A stretch of 64,000 bases of DNA from Bacillus sp. SD075 (GCF_017355165.1 NZ_JADILK010000018.1:1-64000); one strand, 5' to 3'. Numbered from the stretch's first letter, positions 14,623-23,255 are shown. Program-made: numbers and translations. Notes: a model not told the origin generated them from the sequence alone.

Positions 14623-15216
14623 TTAAGTACAACTATTGTTTTCAGAGATGTCCTGATAAACGGCCCGTTCCCCGCCAATCAATTTCGGGCGGGATTTTGC
14701 CATGGTCACATGTGCACGTCCAATTTCTTTAATGGCAGAGCGAATCGGAACCGCCACATGCTTCAGATGCATGCCAATGAAAGTGTCCCCAATATCTATC
14801 CCCGCATCCGCTTTGATATGTTCAACGACGGCAGCATCTTTCCATTGCCTATAGGCGTATGCCGCCATCGATCCCCCAGCTGTTCTTACAGGTACAACCG
14901 AAACTTCTTCATAATCATATCGAACTGCGGTTTCCCTTTGCAAAACCAAGGCCCTGTTTAGATGTTCACAACATTGATATGCAACCTGAACACCCGTTTT
15001 TTCTTGAAAATCCCTAACTACGGAAAAAATCATCCCCGCAACATCGAGTGTCCCTTCCGTACCGATCCTTTTCCCGATCACTTCACTTGTACTGCAGCCG
15101 ATTACCAGTAGCTGTTTCTCTTTTAAAGCTGTCTGTTCCTGAAACTCATTTAATAGTTCCCGAAACTGATTTTCCCATATCTCAAGCTCATTTGAAAATG
15201 TAGCATCACTTGTCAT
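14623..15216 (-). CDS. ywlG: TIGR01440 / DUF436 family protein (YwlG)
   Basis: Conserved cytoplasmic protein of unknown function (197 aa). The family stretch [20 protein letters not shown] is near residues 36-55, and [23 protein letters not shown] is close to the C-terminus. The frame extends to a TTG at 15234, but the ATG at 15216 has AAGGA about 9 nt upstream. It follows rpiB by 82 bp, as in B. subtilis ywlF-ywlG. No catalytic role is assigned here. Confidence 0.9.
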   Translation of the reverse strand: MTSDATFSNELEIWENQFRELLNEFQEQTALKEKQLLVIGCSTSEVIGKRIGTEGTLDVAGMIFSVVRDFQEKTGVQVAYQCCEHLNRALVLQRETAVRYDYEEVSVVPVRTAGGSMAAYAYRQWKDAAVVEHIKADAGIDIGDTFIGMHLKHVAVPIRSAIKEIGRAHVTMAKSRPKLIGGERAVYQDISENNSCT

Positions 15217-15298
15217 GAAAACGCATCCTTTCAATAAGAAAACTTGCTATCGGAAGAAAAGAGAGGTCTCTCCAGATCCTTTTCAAAAACCATAAGAA

Positions 15299-15745
15299 TT
15301 AGTTATGCTTACCTTCATACTCCGCGATCTTACCGATCCTGTTCTGATGACGCCCACCTTCAAATTCCGAAGTCAGCCATGTTTGTGCAATTTCCCTGGC
15401 AAGACCCGGGCCAATGACTCGTTCCCCCATGGCTAACATATTGGTATCATTATGCTGGCGGGTCAATTTCGCACTATAAACATCATGTACCAATGCACAT
15501 CTTATTCCTTTGACCTTATTAGCGGCAATGCTCATTCCGATTCCAGTTCCACAGATTAGAATCCCCCGATCGAACTCACCCCCTGCCACTTTTTCAGCAA
15601 CTGGCAAGGCATAATCAGGATAATCCACCGACGTACTGCATTCACATCCAAAGTCCTCAAATGGAATCTGTAACTCATTCAATAAATTCTTTATTTCTTC
15701 ACGGATATGTATACCACCATGATCCGAAGCAATCGCAACTTTCAT
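15299..15745 (-). CDS. rpiB: Ribose 5-phosphate isomerase B
   Basis: Interconverts ribose 5-phosphate and ribulose 5-phosphate in the pentose phosphate pathway (148 aa). The start MKVAIASDHGG, the cysteine loop GILICGTGIGMSIAANKV (Cys66), and HDVYSAKLTRQHNDTNML are RpiB signatures. Two ATGs are adjacent; the second (15745) has a 6-nt spacer from AGAGGAGG. It lies between the MCP remnant and ywlG. Confidence 0.95.
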   Translation of the reverse strand: MKVAIASDHGGIHIREEIKNLLNELQIPFEDFGCECSTSVDYPDYALPVAEKVAGGEFDRGILICGTGIGMSIAANKVKGIRCALVHDVYSAKLTRQHNDTNMLAMGERVIGPGLAREIAQTWLTSEFEGGRHQNRIGKIAEYEGKHN

Positions 15746-15824
15746 CATAATCCTCCTCTAGCTTTTTCATTTGATTTTATTGTGTCACATAATTATGAAA
15801 AGATAAAGGATGTCCATCCTTTTC

Positions 15825-15862
15825 CCCGCAAAGAAGCAGGAAACCAGCTCGGGTTTCCTGCT
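15825..15862 (-). terminator. Strong terminator-like hairpin after the MCP remnant
   Basis: Perfect 10-bp stem GCAGGAAACC / GGTTTCCTGC with a 6-nt loop, followed on the minus strand by TTCTTT. It lies 10 bp after the terminal stop of the decayed chemoreceptor gene and is probably its original terminator. Confidence 0.75.
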
Positions 15863-15870
15863 GTAAAGTG

Positions 15871-16105
15871 TCAAGTGCGAAAGCGGATACTTGTCCCGTT
15901 CAACTTTTGCGCTTGCACTTTAAATTCCATTGCCGATTTTTCGACATTTTCCATGATTATCGCTTGTCGTACCCGTCACTTCTTCCGCTCCAGCAGATGG
16001 TTCTCCTGCGATAGCAGCCACTTCTTGGGACTGCCTTGATCCTACACTTTACATTTGACGGTCAACAAGCTTAGTCATATCTTTTACTGCAGCGACCACA
16101 TTATG
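15871..16105 (-). pseudogene. Decayed methyl-accepting chemotaxis protein, C-terminal remnant
   Basis: Read on the minus strand, pieces of a chemoreceptor C-terminus follow one another in different frames: VAAVKDMTKLVDRQ (ending in TAA), then QGS, then QEVAAIAGEPSAGAEEVTG after a one-base shift, then MENVEKSAMEFKVQAQKLNG...IRFRT ending at the TGA at 15873-15871. These match the order of MCP C-terminal segments (VAAIAEESAAGAEEV, then a helix ending in RFR). At least one stop and two frame changes separate them, and no N-terminal sensor or membrane part remains. A good terminator follows. This fills the 368-bp gap between ywlE and rpiB. Confidence 0.75.
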
Positions 16106-16113
16106 TACCCTGT

Positions 16114-16557
16114 TTATTCTTTAAGTTTCTTTACTAATTCCTCTATTAATTCCTGCAGCTCCCTGAACGTTTCACGATAAATGCCTTCAGAACCACCAAA
16201 CGGATCTATTATGTCTCTATCATATTTATCATCAATAATGAATTCTTTTAAAGTAAAAGTCTTATCGATCATTTGGGGGTATGCACGGGTAATGACAGAT
16301 TTATGCCCTTCCGTCATGGTGAAAACATGAGTTGCCCACTCCATTTCCTTCTCGGATAAAGGCGTTGAATGATGATTATGCACTATGTCATTTTCAACCA
16401 AGATATTTTTAGCATGCATCGAAGCATCCTGGCCTGATGAAGCATACACGCCTGCGGACTTCACTTCAACACCCGCAATATTCTTATTTTTCAATATCGC
16501 TTCTGCCATCGGGCTTCTGCATGTGTTACCTGTACATACAAATAATACTCGGATCAC
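16114..16557 (-). CDS. ywlE: Low-molecular-weight protein arginine phosphatase YwlE
   Basis: LMW phosphatase-fold enzyme (147 aa) that in B. subtilis removes phosphate from arginines marked by McsB. The P-loop VCTGNTCRSPMAEA carries nucleophile Cys8, Arg14 and Thr12; a threonine here, where tyrosine phosphatases have isoleucine, is the known arginine-phosphatase feature. The general-acid motif DPFGGS is near residue 118. An ATG at 16578 lacks a ribosome site. The GTG at 16557 has AAAGGAGG 8 nt upstream and is preferred. Confidence 0.93.
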   Translation of the reverse strand: MIRVLFVCTGNTCRSPMAEAILKNKNIAGVEVKSAGVYASSGQDASMHAKNILVENDIVHNHHSTPLSEKEMEWATHVFTMTEGHKSVITRAYPQMIDKTFTLKEFIIDDKYDRDIIDPFGGSEGIYRETFRELQELIEELVKKLKE

Positions 16558-16635
16558 TTTTAACGCCTCCTTTTTCATTCATTATAAGCTATCGCCCGTT
16601 TATTATAGTCAAAAAATCACTCTCATTATATTTCC

Positions 16636-16671
16636 CAAAAAAATAAAAACCGCCCCGTTAATCGGAACAGT
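16636..16671 (-). terminator. Terminator of mntP
   Basis: ACTGTTCCG / CGGGGCGGT stem (nine pairs, three G-U) with a 5-nt loop, followed on the minus strand by TTTTATTTTTTT. Confidence 0.75.
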
Positions 16672-16702
16672 TGGAGGAAGGAATAGCATGAATTCAACTG
16701 GA

Positions 16703-17269
16703 TCAAAAAGAGAACAATAATTTCAATCCAAACGCACACAGGATGCTTCCGCCAAGAATCTCACTATATACGCCAAGCAAACCCTGCATTTTTCGACCCA
16801 GTAAAAGCCCTGCCCACGTTAATAGAGTGGCAGCAAACCCAAAACAAAGAACGGTTAAAATCGTTTTTGCACCGTAAATCCCCAGTGTTAATCCCACCGA
16901 AAAGCTATCTAGGCTTACCCCTAAAGCAAAGATGAATAGACCTTTCCCTACAGGAGCCAGCATCCTATTTTCCATGGCTCCAGCTCCATCCTTTTTACCG
17001 GGGATAAACATCTGTATACCAAGAATGATCAACAATAGACCTCCGCCATATGTAGAAAAGGTCCCGAATTTTCCGGAAATGAAACGGCCTGCCCCCATTC
17101 CAAGCAAGGGCATCCAAATATGAAAAACGCCTACTGTCAGCCCTATAAAAAGGATTTGCCGCAACCTCAGCTTAAACATTCCCATTCCAAGGCCGACTGA
17201 AAAGGCATCCATTCCCAACGCGAATGCCATTAGCATTAAGGTGATGATTTCTCCAGCAAATGTATTCAT
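16703..17269 (-). CDS. mntP: Putative manganese efflux pump MntP
   Basis: Six-helix membrane protein of the DUF204/MntP family (188 aa) with two repeats, each carrying an Asp in the first helix: [12 protein letters not shown] (about residues 19-30) and [12 protein letters not shown] (about 119-130). The MntP family exports Mn2+; this homologue is B. subtilis YwlD. GAGGGGG lies 6 nt before the ATG. I found no yybP-ykoY Mn riboswitch in the short leader, but an imperfect hairpin (17282-17313) sits just before the ribosome site. Confidence 0.92.
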   Translation of the reverse strand: MNTFAGEIITLMLMAFALGMDAFSVGLGMGMFKLRLRQILFIGLTVGVFHIWMPLLGMGAGRFISGKFGTFSTYGGGLLLIILGIQMFIPGKKDGAGAMENRMLAPVGKGLFIFALGVSLDSFSVGLTLGIYGAKTILTVLCFGFAATLLTWAGLLLGRKMQGLLGVYSEILGGSILCAFGLKLLFSF

Positions 17270-17343
17270 TCCAATCCCCCTCGGACGTGCCTACTACATG
17301 TTATGCATGTCCGAAAAGAAATAGAAGGATAAATCGGCCCTTA

Positions 17344-18393
17344 TTACATATGTTCCTTGATGATTTGATGACCTGCAGCCTTCTCAAGCCGGTTCATGAC
17401 CGCAGCTCCTATTCCATGCTCAGGAAACATTTCACTATAAATGACATCGACCTCCAGCTCATCAAACTGCCTTAAAGCATCATATAATCCTGTCGCAACA
17501 GAATGCAAATCCGCTAATGAACCTGGGACAACCACATAATCCGCCTTATAATCCTGTTGATGTTCATAAGCCGTTATGACGCCCACCTTTAACCCGTCAT
17601 TTCTTTTTTCATCCACAACCTTCTGAAGGAAAGCTTGATTACCCTTGACTAAATATAGGGGTGCCTTAGGAGCATAGTGGGTATATTTCATTCCCGGGGC
17701 CTTTGGCGCCGTTTCCTGATTCTTCAATGCGTCATCATGTCTGACTTCTCCTATTACCGCTTCCAGCTGTTCCAGCGTCACCCCGCCGGGCCTTAAAATA
17801 ACAGGGACTTCCACAGTGCAATCAAGTACTGTGGATTCAACGCCCACACCCGTAGTCCCGCCATCGACTATGCCTGCTATCCGGCCCATCAAGTCATCTT
17901 CAACATGTTTTGCTGAAGTCGGACTTGGTTTCCCAGAAGTATTAGCACTCGGAGCCGCAATGGGTAAATCACTTGCACGAATAAGGCCTAGGGCAACCTG
18001 ATGATCTGGCATCCTGACAGCGACCGTATCCAATCCAGCTGTCACAAGATTTGATAGTTGACCCGGTTTTCGTTTCATGATCAAAGTCAAAGGACCCGGC
18101 CAAAATTCCGCCATTAGCTTCCGGGCCTGTTCAGGAATCTCTTCTACAATACCTGACAATTGTTCATCGGAGGCTATATGAACAATTAAAGGATTATCAC
18201 TCGGACGCCCTTTTGCTTCGAACACCTTTTTGACCGCCTCGTCATTTTTGGCATTCGCGCCTAGCCCATAAACGGTCTCTGTAGGAAAGGCAACCACTTG
18301 ATTAGCCTTTAATAATTCAGCTGATTGTGTGATCTGGGGATAACTTTGTAAATTATCCACATTTTTATCCACTGACCAAATTTTTGTTTTCAT
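17344..18393 (-). CDS. ywlC: L-threonylcarbamoyladenylate synthase (Sua5/YwlC)
   Basis: Makes threonylcarbamoyl-AMP from Thr, bicarbonate and ATP for the t6A modification of ANN-decoding tRNAs. The N-terminal YrdC domain (about residues 20-205) contains FPTETVYGLGANA, KGRPSDNPLIVH, FWPGPLTLI and PSANTSGKPSPT. A C-terminal Sua5 domain (about 215-345) follows, making it the long Sua5 type. The ATG at 18393 has GGTG 6 nt upstream; a GTG at 18402 and an ATG at 18405 are less likely alternatives. The 5' end overlaps three DnaA-like boxes. mntP follows 74 bp downstream. Confidence 0.94.
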   Translation of the reverse strand: MKTKIWSVDKNVDNLQSYPQITQSAELLKANQVVAFPTETVYGLGANAKNDEAVKKVFEAKGRPSDNPLIVHIASDEQLSGIVEEIPEQARKLMAEFWPGPLTLIMKRKPGQLSNLVTAGLDTVAVRMPDHQVALGLIRASDLPIAAPSANTSGKPSPTSAKHVEDDLMGRIAGIVDGGTTGVGVESTVLDCTVEVPVILRPGGVTLEQLEAVIGEVRHDDALKNQETAPKAPGMKYTHYAPKAPLYLVKGNQAFLQKVVDEKRNDGLKVGVITAYEHQQDYKADYVVVPGSLADLHSVATGLYDALRQFDELEVDVIYSEMFPEHGIGAAVMNRLEKAAGHQIIKEHM

Positions 18394-18634
18394 CTTAAAC
18401 ACCATCGCCTTTTAACATTTCTTATTTTATATAATCGCTTTATATGAACGATATTTTCAACCTATCGTACTAATTCCACTAAAAATATACTTTGAAAGTA
18501 TAAAAGAAGTATACACATAATTCAAGTGTTATCCACAAATTGGGGATAACTATATCGAATCCGTGGATAAGTTTGTGGATATTAATAATTAATGACAGAC
18601 TTTTTTGATTTTTTGTTAATAACCCTGTGGATAT
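18335..18634. promoter_or_regulatory. DnaA-box cluster around the ywlC start
   Basis: Eight 9-mers match the DnaA box TTATNCACA with at most one mismatch. Two are perfect (18353-18361 and 18529-18537, plus strand). One-mismatch copies lie at 18335-18343, 18365-18373, 18541-18549, 18562-18570, 18574-18582 and 18626-18634. Three are in the ywlC 5' end and five in the ywlC-spoIIR gap. This is not oriC: dnaA/dnaN are absent. The ywlC region is, as I recall, one of the non-oriC DnaA-binding clusters mapped in B. subtilis. Confidence 0.8.
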
Positions 18635-18654
18635 GTTTTTTAAATTGTCTGATT

Positions 18655-18686
18655 TTAAAAAAGAGGGCAGCTGCCCCCTTTTTTAA
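18655..18686 (-). terminator. Terminator of spoIIR
   Basis: Self-complementary AAAAAAGGGGGC / GCCCTCTTTTTT around AGCT, overlapping the spoIIR stop, with T on both sides so it could act in both directions. Confidence 0.9.
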
Positions 18687-19618
18687 AATAGATCATTGAA
18701 GATTTCAGCAAACAAGGATTTCACTTCCACCTCAGGCTCCTTTTCCCCTTCATATAATTGTTGACCTTGTTCATTGGATGCCGCAAGTTCAACCTTGTTT
18801 TCTTCAATATTCCCTTCAATGACTTCCTCTGTCACTTGTCCCTTATCTTTTACTTCTGCTACTTCTTCTTTTACCTCTGGCTCTACAACCTCTTCTTTTA
18901 CCGTTTCTTCCGATAGTCTCTCGTTTACGTTCTCCTCCATTACCTTTTCTTCAACTACTTCCTCTGGCCCTTTTTCCTTTTCAACCATTACTTCCTCTTC
19001 AACTTCTTCCTCTGCAACAGATTCACTCTCTTCATTCGTTGCAGCATACGCCTTTCCTTCCGAATTCAAAGATCCTTCACCCTCATCCTCGACAATCGGA
19101 CTTTGACTTACAGCCGTCCCATTTGAAAAATCCAAGAAACACAAGGGAGGAAATAACACACACCACCAATTAGCGCCTTCCCCTTCACCAAGTGTAATAA
19201 TCACTGCTTCATAATCCCCTGCCGGATATAAATACTGCCCGTAGAGTTTTGTCGGAAATTCCGCTTGTCCAAAATCCACTTTTACTGACTGCTCCAAACC
19301 CTGTTCCTTTATAACCGCCTCAGCCGTCGCCTGGATATCGGGTAGATGCGAGGTGATCACATCCCTCGCTTCATCCAAAGAAGTAAGCTCCTCGACCCAC
19401 TTTGTGATATCCTTATTTACCTCATCCCTAATCAGCCGTTTAACCGCTTGATCCTCTTCTGCATCACTATTAGCGAGTATCCGCAGACGAATCGCCTCAT
19501 CCGGGATCACCTGCGTATCTTCTGCACCCACCACCTCCGCTTTAGGCATATATATACTTACGATCGTTCCTATAGTTAAGATTAATAGATAAATAATGGC
19601 TAAATGTTTAGTTTTCAT
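18683..19618 (-). CDS. spoIIR: Stage II sporulation protein R with a Glu-rich C-terminal expansion
   Basis: Forespore-secreted signal that activates SpoIIGA, the protease that processes pro-sigma-E in the mother cell. A signal anchor (residues 5-25) precedes the SpoIIR core (about 40-170), with EAIRLRILANSDAEEDQAVK and the conserved WWCVLFPPLCFLDFSNG. The next 115 or so residues are an acidic low-complexity tract built from EEV, VEE and KEE units, before a short C-terminal EVKSLFAEIFNDLF. B. subtilis SpoIIR has 224 residues, so the tract is an expansion. A perfect sigma-F promoter lies upstream. AGGGGGCGAAGGCG precedes the ATG. Confidence 0.93.
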   Translation of the reverse strand: MKTKHLAIIYLLILTIGTIVSIYMPKAEVVGAEDTQVIPDEAIRLRILANSDAEEDQAVKRLIRDEVNKDITKWVEELTSLDEARDVITSHLPDIQATAEAVIKEQGLEQSVKVDFGQAEFPTKLYGQYLYPAGDYEAVIITLGEGEGANWWCVLFPPLCFLDFSNGTAVSQSPIVEDEGEGSLNSEGKAYAATNEESESVAEEEVEEEVMVEKEKGPEEVVEEKVMEENVNERLSEETVKEEVVEPEVKEEVAEVKDKGQVTEEVIEGNIEENKVELAASNEQGQQLYEGEKEPEVEVKSLFAEIFNDLF

Positions 19619-19641
19619 CGCCTTCGCCCCCTCACATGAAT

Positions 19642-19671
19642 TAGTCTCACCATTTTCCAGCTATCTTAAAC
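19642..19671 (-). promoter_or_regulatory. spoIIR: sigma-F promoter of spoIIR
   Basis: Minus strand -35 GTTTA (19671-19667), 15 nt, -10 GGTGAGACTA (19651-19642). Every defined position fits the sigma-F consensus GywTA-N15-GgnrAnAnTw. This agrees with forespore expression of spoIIR in B. subtilis. Confidence 0.8.
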
Positions 19672-19737
19672 TAGTAAAAACAAAAAAAGCTGATAGCCGG
19701 AAAAATAGATTCCAGAGAATATGAGGGTGGTGTCCCT

Positions 19738-19769
19738 AAAAAAATCCGTCTCACCTAGGGGAGACGGAT
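19738..19769 (-). terminator. Terminator of prfA-prmC
   Basis: Nine-base-pair stem ATCCGTCTC / GAGACGGAT, overlapping the prmC stop, followed by T6-7 on the minus strand. Confidence 0.93.
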
Positions 19770-20644
19770 CATTTTAATACAGCAAAGACCATTCGATCTT
19801 TCTCATTAATGTCATTTACAATGGATACTTCTGCGGCAGGAAAGGTCCGCTTCAATAAATCGGCCACTTCCTTACCTTGTCCAGTGCCCACTTCAAAACC
19901 GATCAGCCCCGGCACCATCATGATCAGAGGTAACTGTTCCATAAATCGGCGATAAAAATCCAGTCCATCGATACCGGCAAATAATGCACGATGTGGTTCA
20001 TGACCCGTTACGACTTCTGACATGGATTTATGATCAGCATCTGGTATATATGGCGGATTCGATAAAAGGATGTCCACCTTCTGGTTTATCTTTATGAAAG
20101 GCTGAAGCAAATCACCTTGCATGAACTGCACTTCCGCACCTAGTGATTCGGCATTTTTCCTCGCCACCTCAAGTGAAGGTTCCGCTATGTCCGTGGCCGT
20201 CACCAACAAGTTGGATTTTTCAAGTTTCATCGTTATGGCGATTGCGCCGCTGCCTGTCCCAATATCAGCTAAACGGAGCTTCTGTCCCTCCATAAAAATG
20301 GCCGGGAGTTTACGTAATGTATAATAAATCAATTCTTCCGTTTCAGGTCTCGGTATAAGCACTTCTTCATTCACAAAGAAGGTCCGTCCATAAAAATCTT
20401 CACTGCCGATTATATATTGGATGGGCGTTCCATCAGCATGCATCTCAATAGCCGCTTTAAATTGCCCATAGTCGGCTTCACTAAGCTCATCATGAAGGTT
20501 GGCCAGCATTTGGGAGCGGGTTTGTTTTAAAAAGTGCTGTAACAGGATTTCCCCAGCATTGGCATCACGATCATTTTCCTTTAAAAAAGAAGAAGCCCAT
20601 TTAAGGGCTTCAAACACTTTCACGGCAGAATTACTCATCTGCAT
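19769..20644 (-). CDS. prmC: Peptide chain release factor N5-glutamine methyltransferase
   Basis: SAM-dependent methyltransferase (291 aa) that modifies the Gln of the GGQ motif in release factors. The SAM-binding motif [13 protein letters not shown] (about residues 123-135) and the catalytic NPPY motif ([12 protein letters not shown], about 193-204) are present. It overlaps the 3' end of prfA, its substrate gene, by 14 bp, the standard prfA-prmC arrangement. A second in-frame ATG at 20638 is possible. Confidence 0.95.
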   Translation of the reverse strand: MQMSNSAVKVFEALKWASSFLKENDRDANAGEILLQHFLKQTRSQMLANLHDELSEADYGQFKAAIEMHADGTPIQYIIGSEDFYGRTFFVNEEVLIPRPETEELIYYTLRKLPAIFMEGQKLRLADIGTGSGAIAITMKLEKSNLLVTATDIAEPSLEVARKNAESLGAEVQFMQGDLLQPFIKINQKVDILLSNPPYIPDADHKSMSEVVTGHEPHRALFAGIDGLDFYRRFMEQLPLIMMVPGLIGFEVGTGQGKEVADLLKRTFPAAEVSIVNDINEKDRMVFAVLK

Positions 20645-21701
20645 TTTCCAGCCTTGAAGATTGGTCTTCCATGATTAACGCATCGACGACTTCATCCAGT
20701 TTACCTTCCATGATTTGATCCAGTTTTTGAATCGTCAAACCAATACGGTGGTCGGTAACGCGGTTTTGCGGGAAGTTATATGTGCGAATCCTTTCGGATC
20801 GATCGCCCGTTCCAACGGCAAGCTTCCTATTTTGATCATATTCCGCCTGTACTTCGCGATGGATTTTATCGTACACCCTGGCACGCAATACCTTCATTGC
20901 TTTTTCCTTGTTCTTGATTTGTGATTTTTCATCTTGACAAGATACAACCGTATTAGTCGGAATATGAGTCAAGCGCACTGCTGACATTGTCGTATTGACA
21001 CTTTGTCCTCCTGGACCGCTTGATGCAAATGTATCGACGCGAACATCCTTATCATGGATCTCAACTTCCACTTCCTCAGCTTCGGGTAAAACGGCTACCG
21101 TGGCTGTAGACGTATGAATCCGTCCGCCAGATTCAGTTTCAGGTACTCGCTGAACGCGATGTGCCCCATTTTCGAACTTCAATTTTGAATATGCCCCATT
21201 GCCATTAATCATGAATATGATTTCCTTGTAGCCGCCAAGCCCTGTAGGACTTGCTTCAATGACTTCAGTCCGCCAGCCCTGCACCTCGGCAAAACGGCTA
21301 TACATTCGGTATAGGCTACCTGCAAATAAGGCTGCCTCATCTCCGCCTGCCGCTCCGCGGATCTCCATGATTACGTTTTTATCATCGTTGGGGTCTTTCG
21401 GAATAAGCAATATTTTCAGTTTATCCTCAAGGCCTTGTATCGTCTCATCAAGTTCATTGATCTCTTCTTTCACCATTTCACGCATATCCGCATCTAGTTT
21501 CTCCTCCAGCATCGCCTTTGCTTCCTGGAGTTGCTCACGAACCGCTTTATATTCTTTATAAGTCGATGCCGTCTCTTGAATGCTGGATTGCTCCTTGGAA
21601 TATTCCCTTAGCTTCTTAGAGTCATTAATGATCTCCGGGTCACTTAATAGTTCATTCAATCTTTCATATCTATCTTCTACTGCCTGCAATCGATCAAACA
21701 A
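20631..21701 (-). CDS. prfA: Peptide chain release factor 1
   Basis: Terminates translation at UAA and UAG. The GGQ motif is in [12 protein letters not shown], and the stop-codon-reading segment [20 protein letters not shown] carries PET in the RF1 PxT position. The frame extends to 21731, but GAGGTG lies 6 nt before the TTG at 21701. That start gives 356 residues beginning [15 protein letters not shown], matching the length of B. subtilis RF1. prmC overlaps its end. Confidence 0.95.
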   Translation of the reverse strand: MFDRLQAVEDRYERLNELLSDPEIINDSKKLREYSKEQSSIQETASTYKEYKAVREQLQEAKAMLEEKLDADMREMVKEEINELDETIQGLEDKLKILLIPKDPNDDKNVIMEIRGAAGGDEAALFAGSLYRMYSRFAEVQGWRTEVIEASPTGLGGYKEIIFMINGNGAYSKLKFENGAHRVQRVPETESGGRIHTSTATVAVLPEAEEVEVEIHDKDVRVDTFASSGPGGQSVNTTMSAVRLTHIPTNTVVSCQDEKSQIKNKEKAMKVLRARVYDKIHREVQAEYDQNRKLAVGTGDRSERIRTYNFPQNRVTDHRIGLTIQKLDQIMEGKLDEVVDALIMEDQSSRLENADE

Positions 21702-21861
21702 ATTATTCACCTCATAAATTTTCCAAAACATCTGAAACGAATTGGAAGTAATCCATCTTTTCTAACTATAAATAAGTAGTTCAGTGCCCCAGCTCAGTTC
21801 ACTTCTAGGTTAATTATAGTATAGGTGAATAATCAACGTCAAAGAGGATTCAAAGATGTCG

Positions 21862-22317
21862 TTATTTCTTTAATTTCACATCTATATTATATTGAGGCAC
21901 AGCCCTGTTTATCATGCCTTGTATTCGCCGCATTTCCTCATGTCTTTCTTTTTCCGTTTTGATATTGCCTTTATCATGGACCGTAACATGTATGGTATTT
22001 CCATTAAACCAAACGGAGCCCGCCTCATAATTGGTTTCCGATTCAATGACTCCTCGGATATCATCAATTTGCTGCCCCATGGATGGAGAATTATTGGATG
22101 TATGATGCGGTGTGTTGAGGATTTGATCCGATGGCCGTTCCGCTTCATTGTCCCAATCATTATTGGATACCTTATTTAAACCATTGCCAACAAAATCCCT
22201 GCCATCCCGGGATTGATCCCCATATTCCGAATCATTATTTATTGCATTGTCAGTCTGACCGCATGCCGATAGTGCAGCAAGCATAATGGCCGTCACAATA
22301 AGCAGTTTTGATTTCAT
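21862..22317 (-). CDS. Small secreted lipoprotein, possibly YhcN/YlaJ-like
   Basis: Predicted lipoprotein (151 aa). A short signal peptide ends in the lipobox LSAC (Cys19), followed by a polar Asn/Asp-rich linker (about residues 20-85) and a C-terminal domain with NTIHVTVHDKGN and MRRIQGMINRAVPQYNIDVKLKK. The alternating strand and helix of that domain recall YhcN/YlaJ sporulation lipoproteins, but this is a weak resemblance and no function is assigned. GGAGGGG lies 7 nt before the ATG at 22317; the frame continues upstream without one. It lies between tdk and prfA. Confidence 0.75.
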   Translation of the reverse strand: MKSKLLIVTAIMLAALSACGQTDNAINNDSEYGDQSRDGRDFVGNGLNKVSNNDWDNEAERPSDQILNTPHHTSNNSPSMGQQIDDIRGVIESETNYEAGSVWFNGNTIHVTVHDKGNIKTEKERHEEMRRIQGMINRAVPQYNIDVKLKK

Positions 22318-22466
22318 ATTTTCCCCTCCATTTTGACTGGTTAACAAGAACGTTTCCTCATTAACCTTCCCAAAATGGGGCAAGATTTATCTTTTATTTC
22401 CCTTCCATGTATTGGTCATACCCCCTGAATAACTCCAGCAGATTCCCCCTCCCTTATGATCATACA

Positions 22467-22505
22467 TAAAAAAGCACCCTACGATCTCATTGGATCATAG
22501 GGCAC
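22467..22505 (-). terminator. Terminator of tdk
   Basis: Thirteen-pair stem GTGCCCTATGATC / GATCGTAGGGTGC (three G-U pairs) with a 6-nt loop and T6 on the minus strand, 7 bp after the tdk stop. Confidence 0.9.
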
Positions 22506-22511
22506 CATCAT

Positions 22512-23117
22512 TCAAATATGTTCTTTAATCACAACAGCCTGCTTACCCGGAACTTCGTGATGATGGCGGCAGCGGGGCTCGTATGATTCCGATGCACCCA
22601 CAAGGATGATCGGCTCATCATAAGAGGCAGGCTCCCCATCTATCAAGCGCTGTGTCCTGCTCGCAGGTGATCCGCACACTTCACACACAGCCTGGAGCTT
22701 AGTCACCGATTCCGCAAGCGATAATAGAACAGGCATAGGACCGAATGGTTCACCTCTGAAATCTTGATCAAGCCCAGCCATAATCACTCGATAACCGCTG
22801 TCCGCAAGATGCTGGGCAACCCCGATAATTTCATGATCAAAAAATTGCACTTCATCTATTGCAATGATATCCAGGGGCTTGTCCAAATACTTTAAAATAT
22901 CCATTGAATGGGCAATCGGTTTTGCCATCACAGAAGAGCCATTGTGTGATACGACAGCCTCTTCCGCATAGCGATTATCAATAGCTGGTTTAAATACAGC
23001 TATTTGCTCTTTAGCAAATTGAGCACGGCTGACTCGTTTAATCAATTCCTCAGATTTACCTGAAAACATGCTTCCGCAAATAAGCTCGATCCAGCCTGTT
23101 TGTTTCATTACATACAT
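22512..23117 (-). CDS. tdk: Thymidine kinase
   Basis: Salvages thymidine to dTMP with ATP (type II enzyme, 201 aa). The P-loop is [13 protein letters not shown] (about residues 14-26), the Walker B-like segment is [10 protein letters not shown] with the catalytic Glu, and [15 protein letters not shown] is the lasso region. Zinc ligands are in [13 protein letters not shown] and near PRCRHHH. The ATG at 23117 is used (GGGAG 11 nt upstream); an ATG at 23108 is possible. Confidence 0.96.
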   Translation of the reverse strand: MYVMKQTGWIELICGSMFSGKSEELIKRVSRAQFAKEQIAVFKPAIDNRYAEEAVVSHNGSSVMAKPIAHSMDILKYLDKPLDIIAIDEVQFFDHEIIGVAQHLADSGYRVIMAGLDQDFRGEPFGPMPVLLSLAESVTKLQAVCEVCGSPASRTQRLIDGEPASYDEPIILVGASESYEPRCRHHHEVPGKQAVVIKEHI

Positions 23118-23203
23118 GGAAACAGCTACTCCCTTCCACCTGTCGATCCCTTGGCCATAATTGAAGTCGACCCGGCTTTATATAAATTCTTACTTGTTTA
23201 TGG

Positions 23204-23241
23204 AAAAGAAAAAACAGGCAAGAAGAATACTTGCCTGTTTT
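23204..23241 (-). terminator. Terminator of rpmE
   Basis: Twelve-base-pair stem AAAACAGGCAAG / CTTGCCTGTTTT with a 7-nt loop and TTTTTTCTTTT on the minus strand. Confidence 0.93.
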
Positions 23242-23255
23242 TTAAAAAGTCCGGC

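Noticed and set aside
15707-16039. Plus-strand 110-codon ORF over the rpiB-ywlE gap
   Set aside because: Opposite strand of the MCP remnant; the meaningful similarity is on the minus strand.
17270-17343. Mn-sensing yybP-ykoY riboswitch before mntP
   Set aside because: The 74-bp gap is too short and lacks the conserved loop sequences.
18529-18634. Replication origin
   Set aside because: DnaA boxes are present but dnaA/dnaN and the typical origin neighbours are not; interpreted as a non-oriC cluster.
18774-19106. Plus-strand Ser/Thr-rich ORF of 110 codons
   Set aside because: It is the antisense mirror of the Glu/Val-rich tract of spoIIR; low complexity and no ribosome site.
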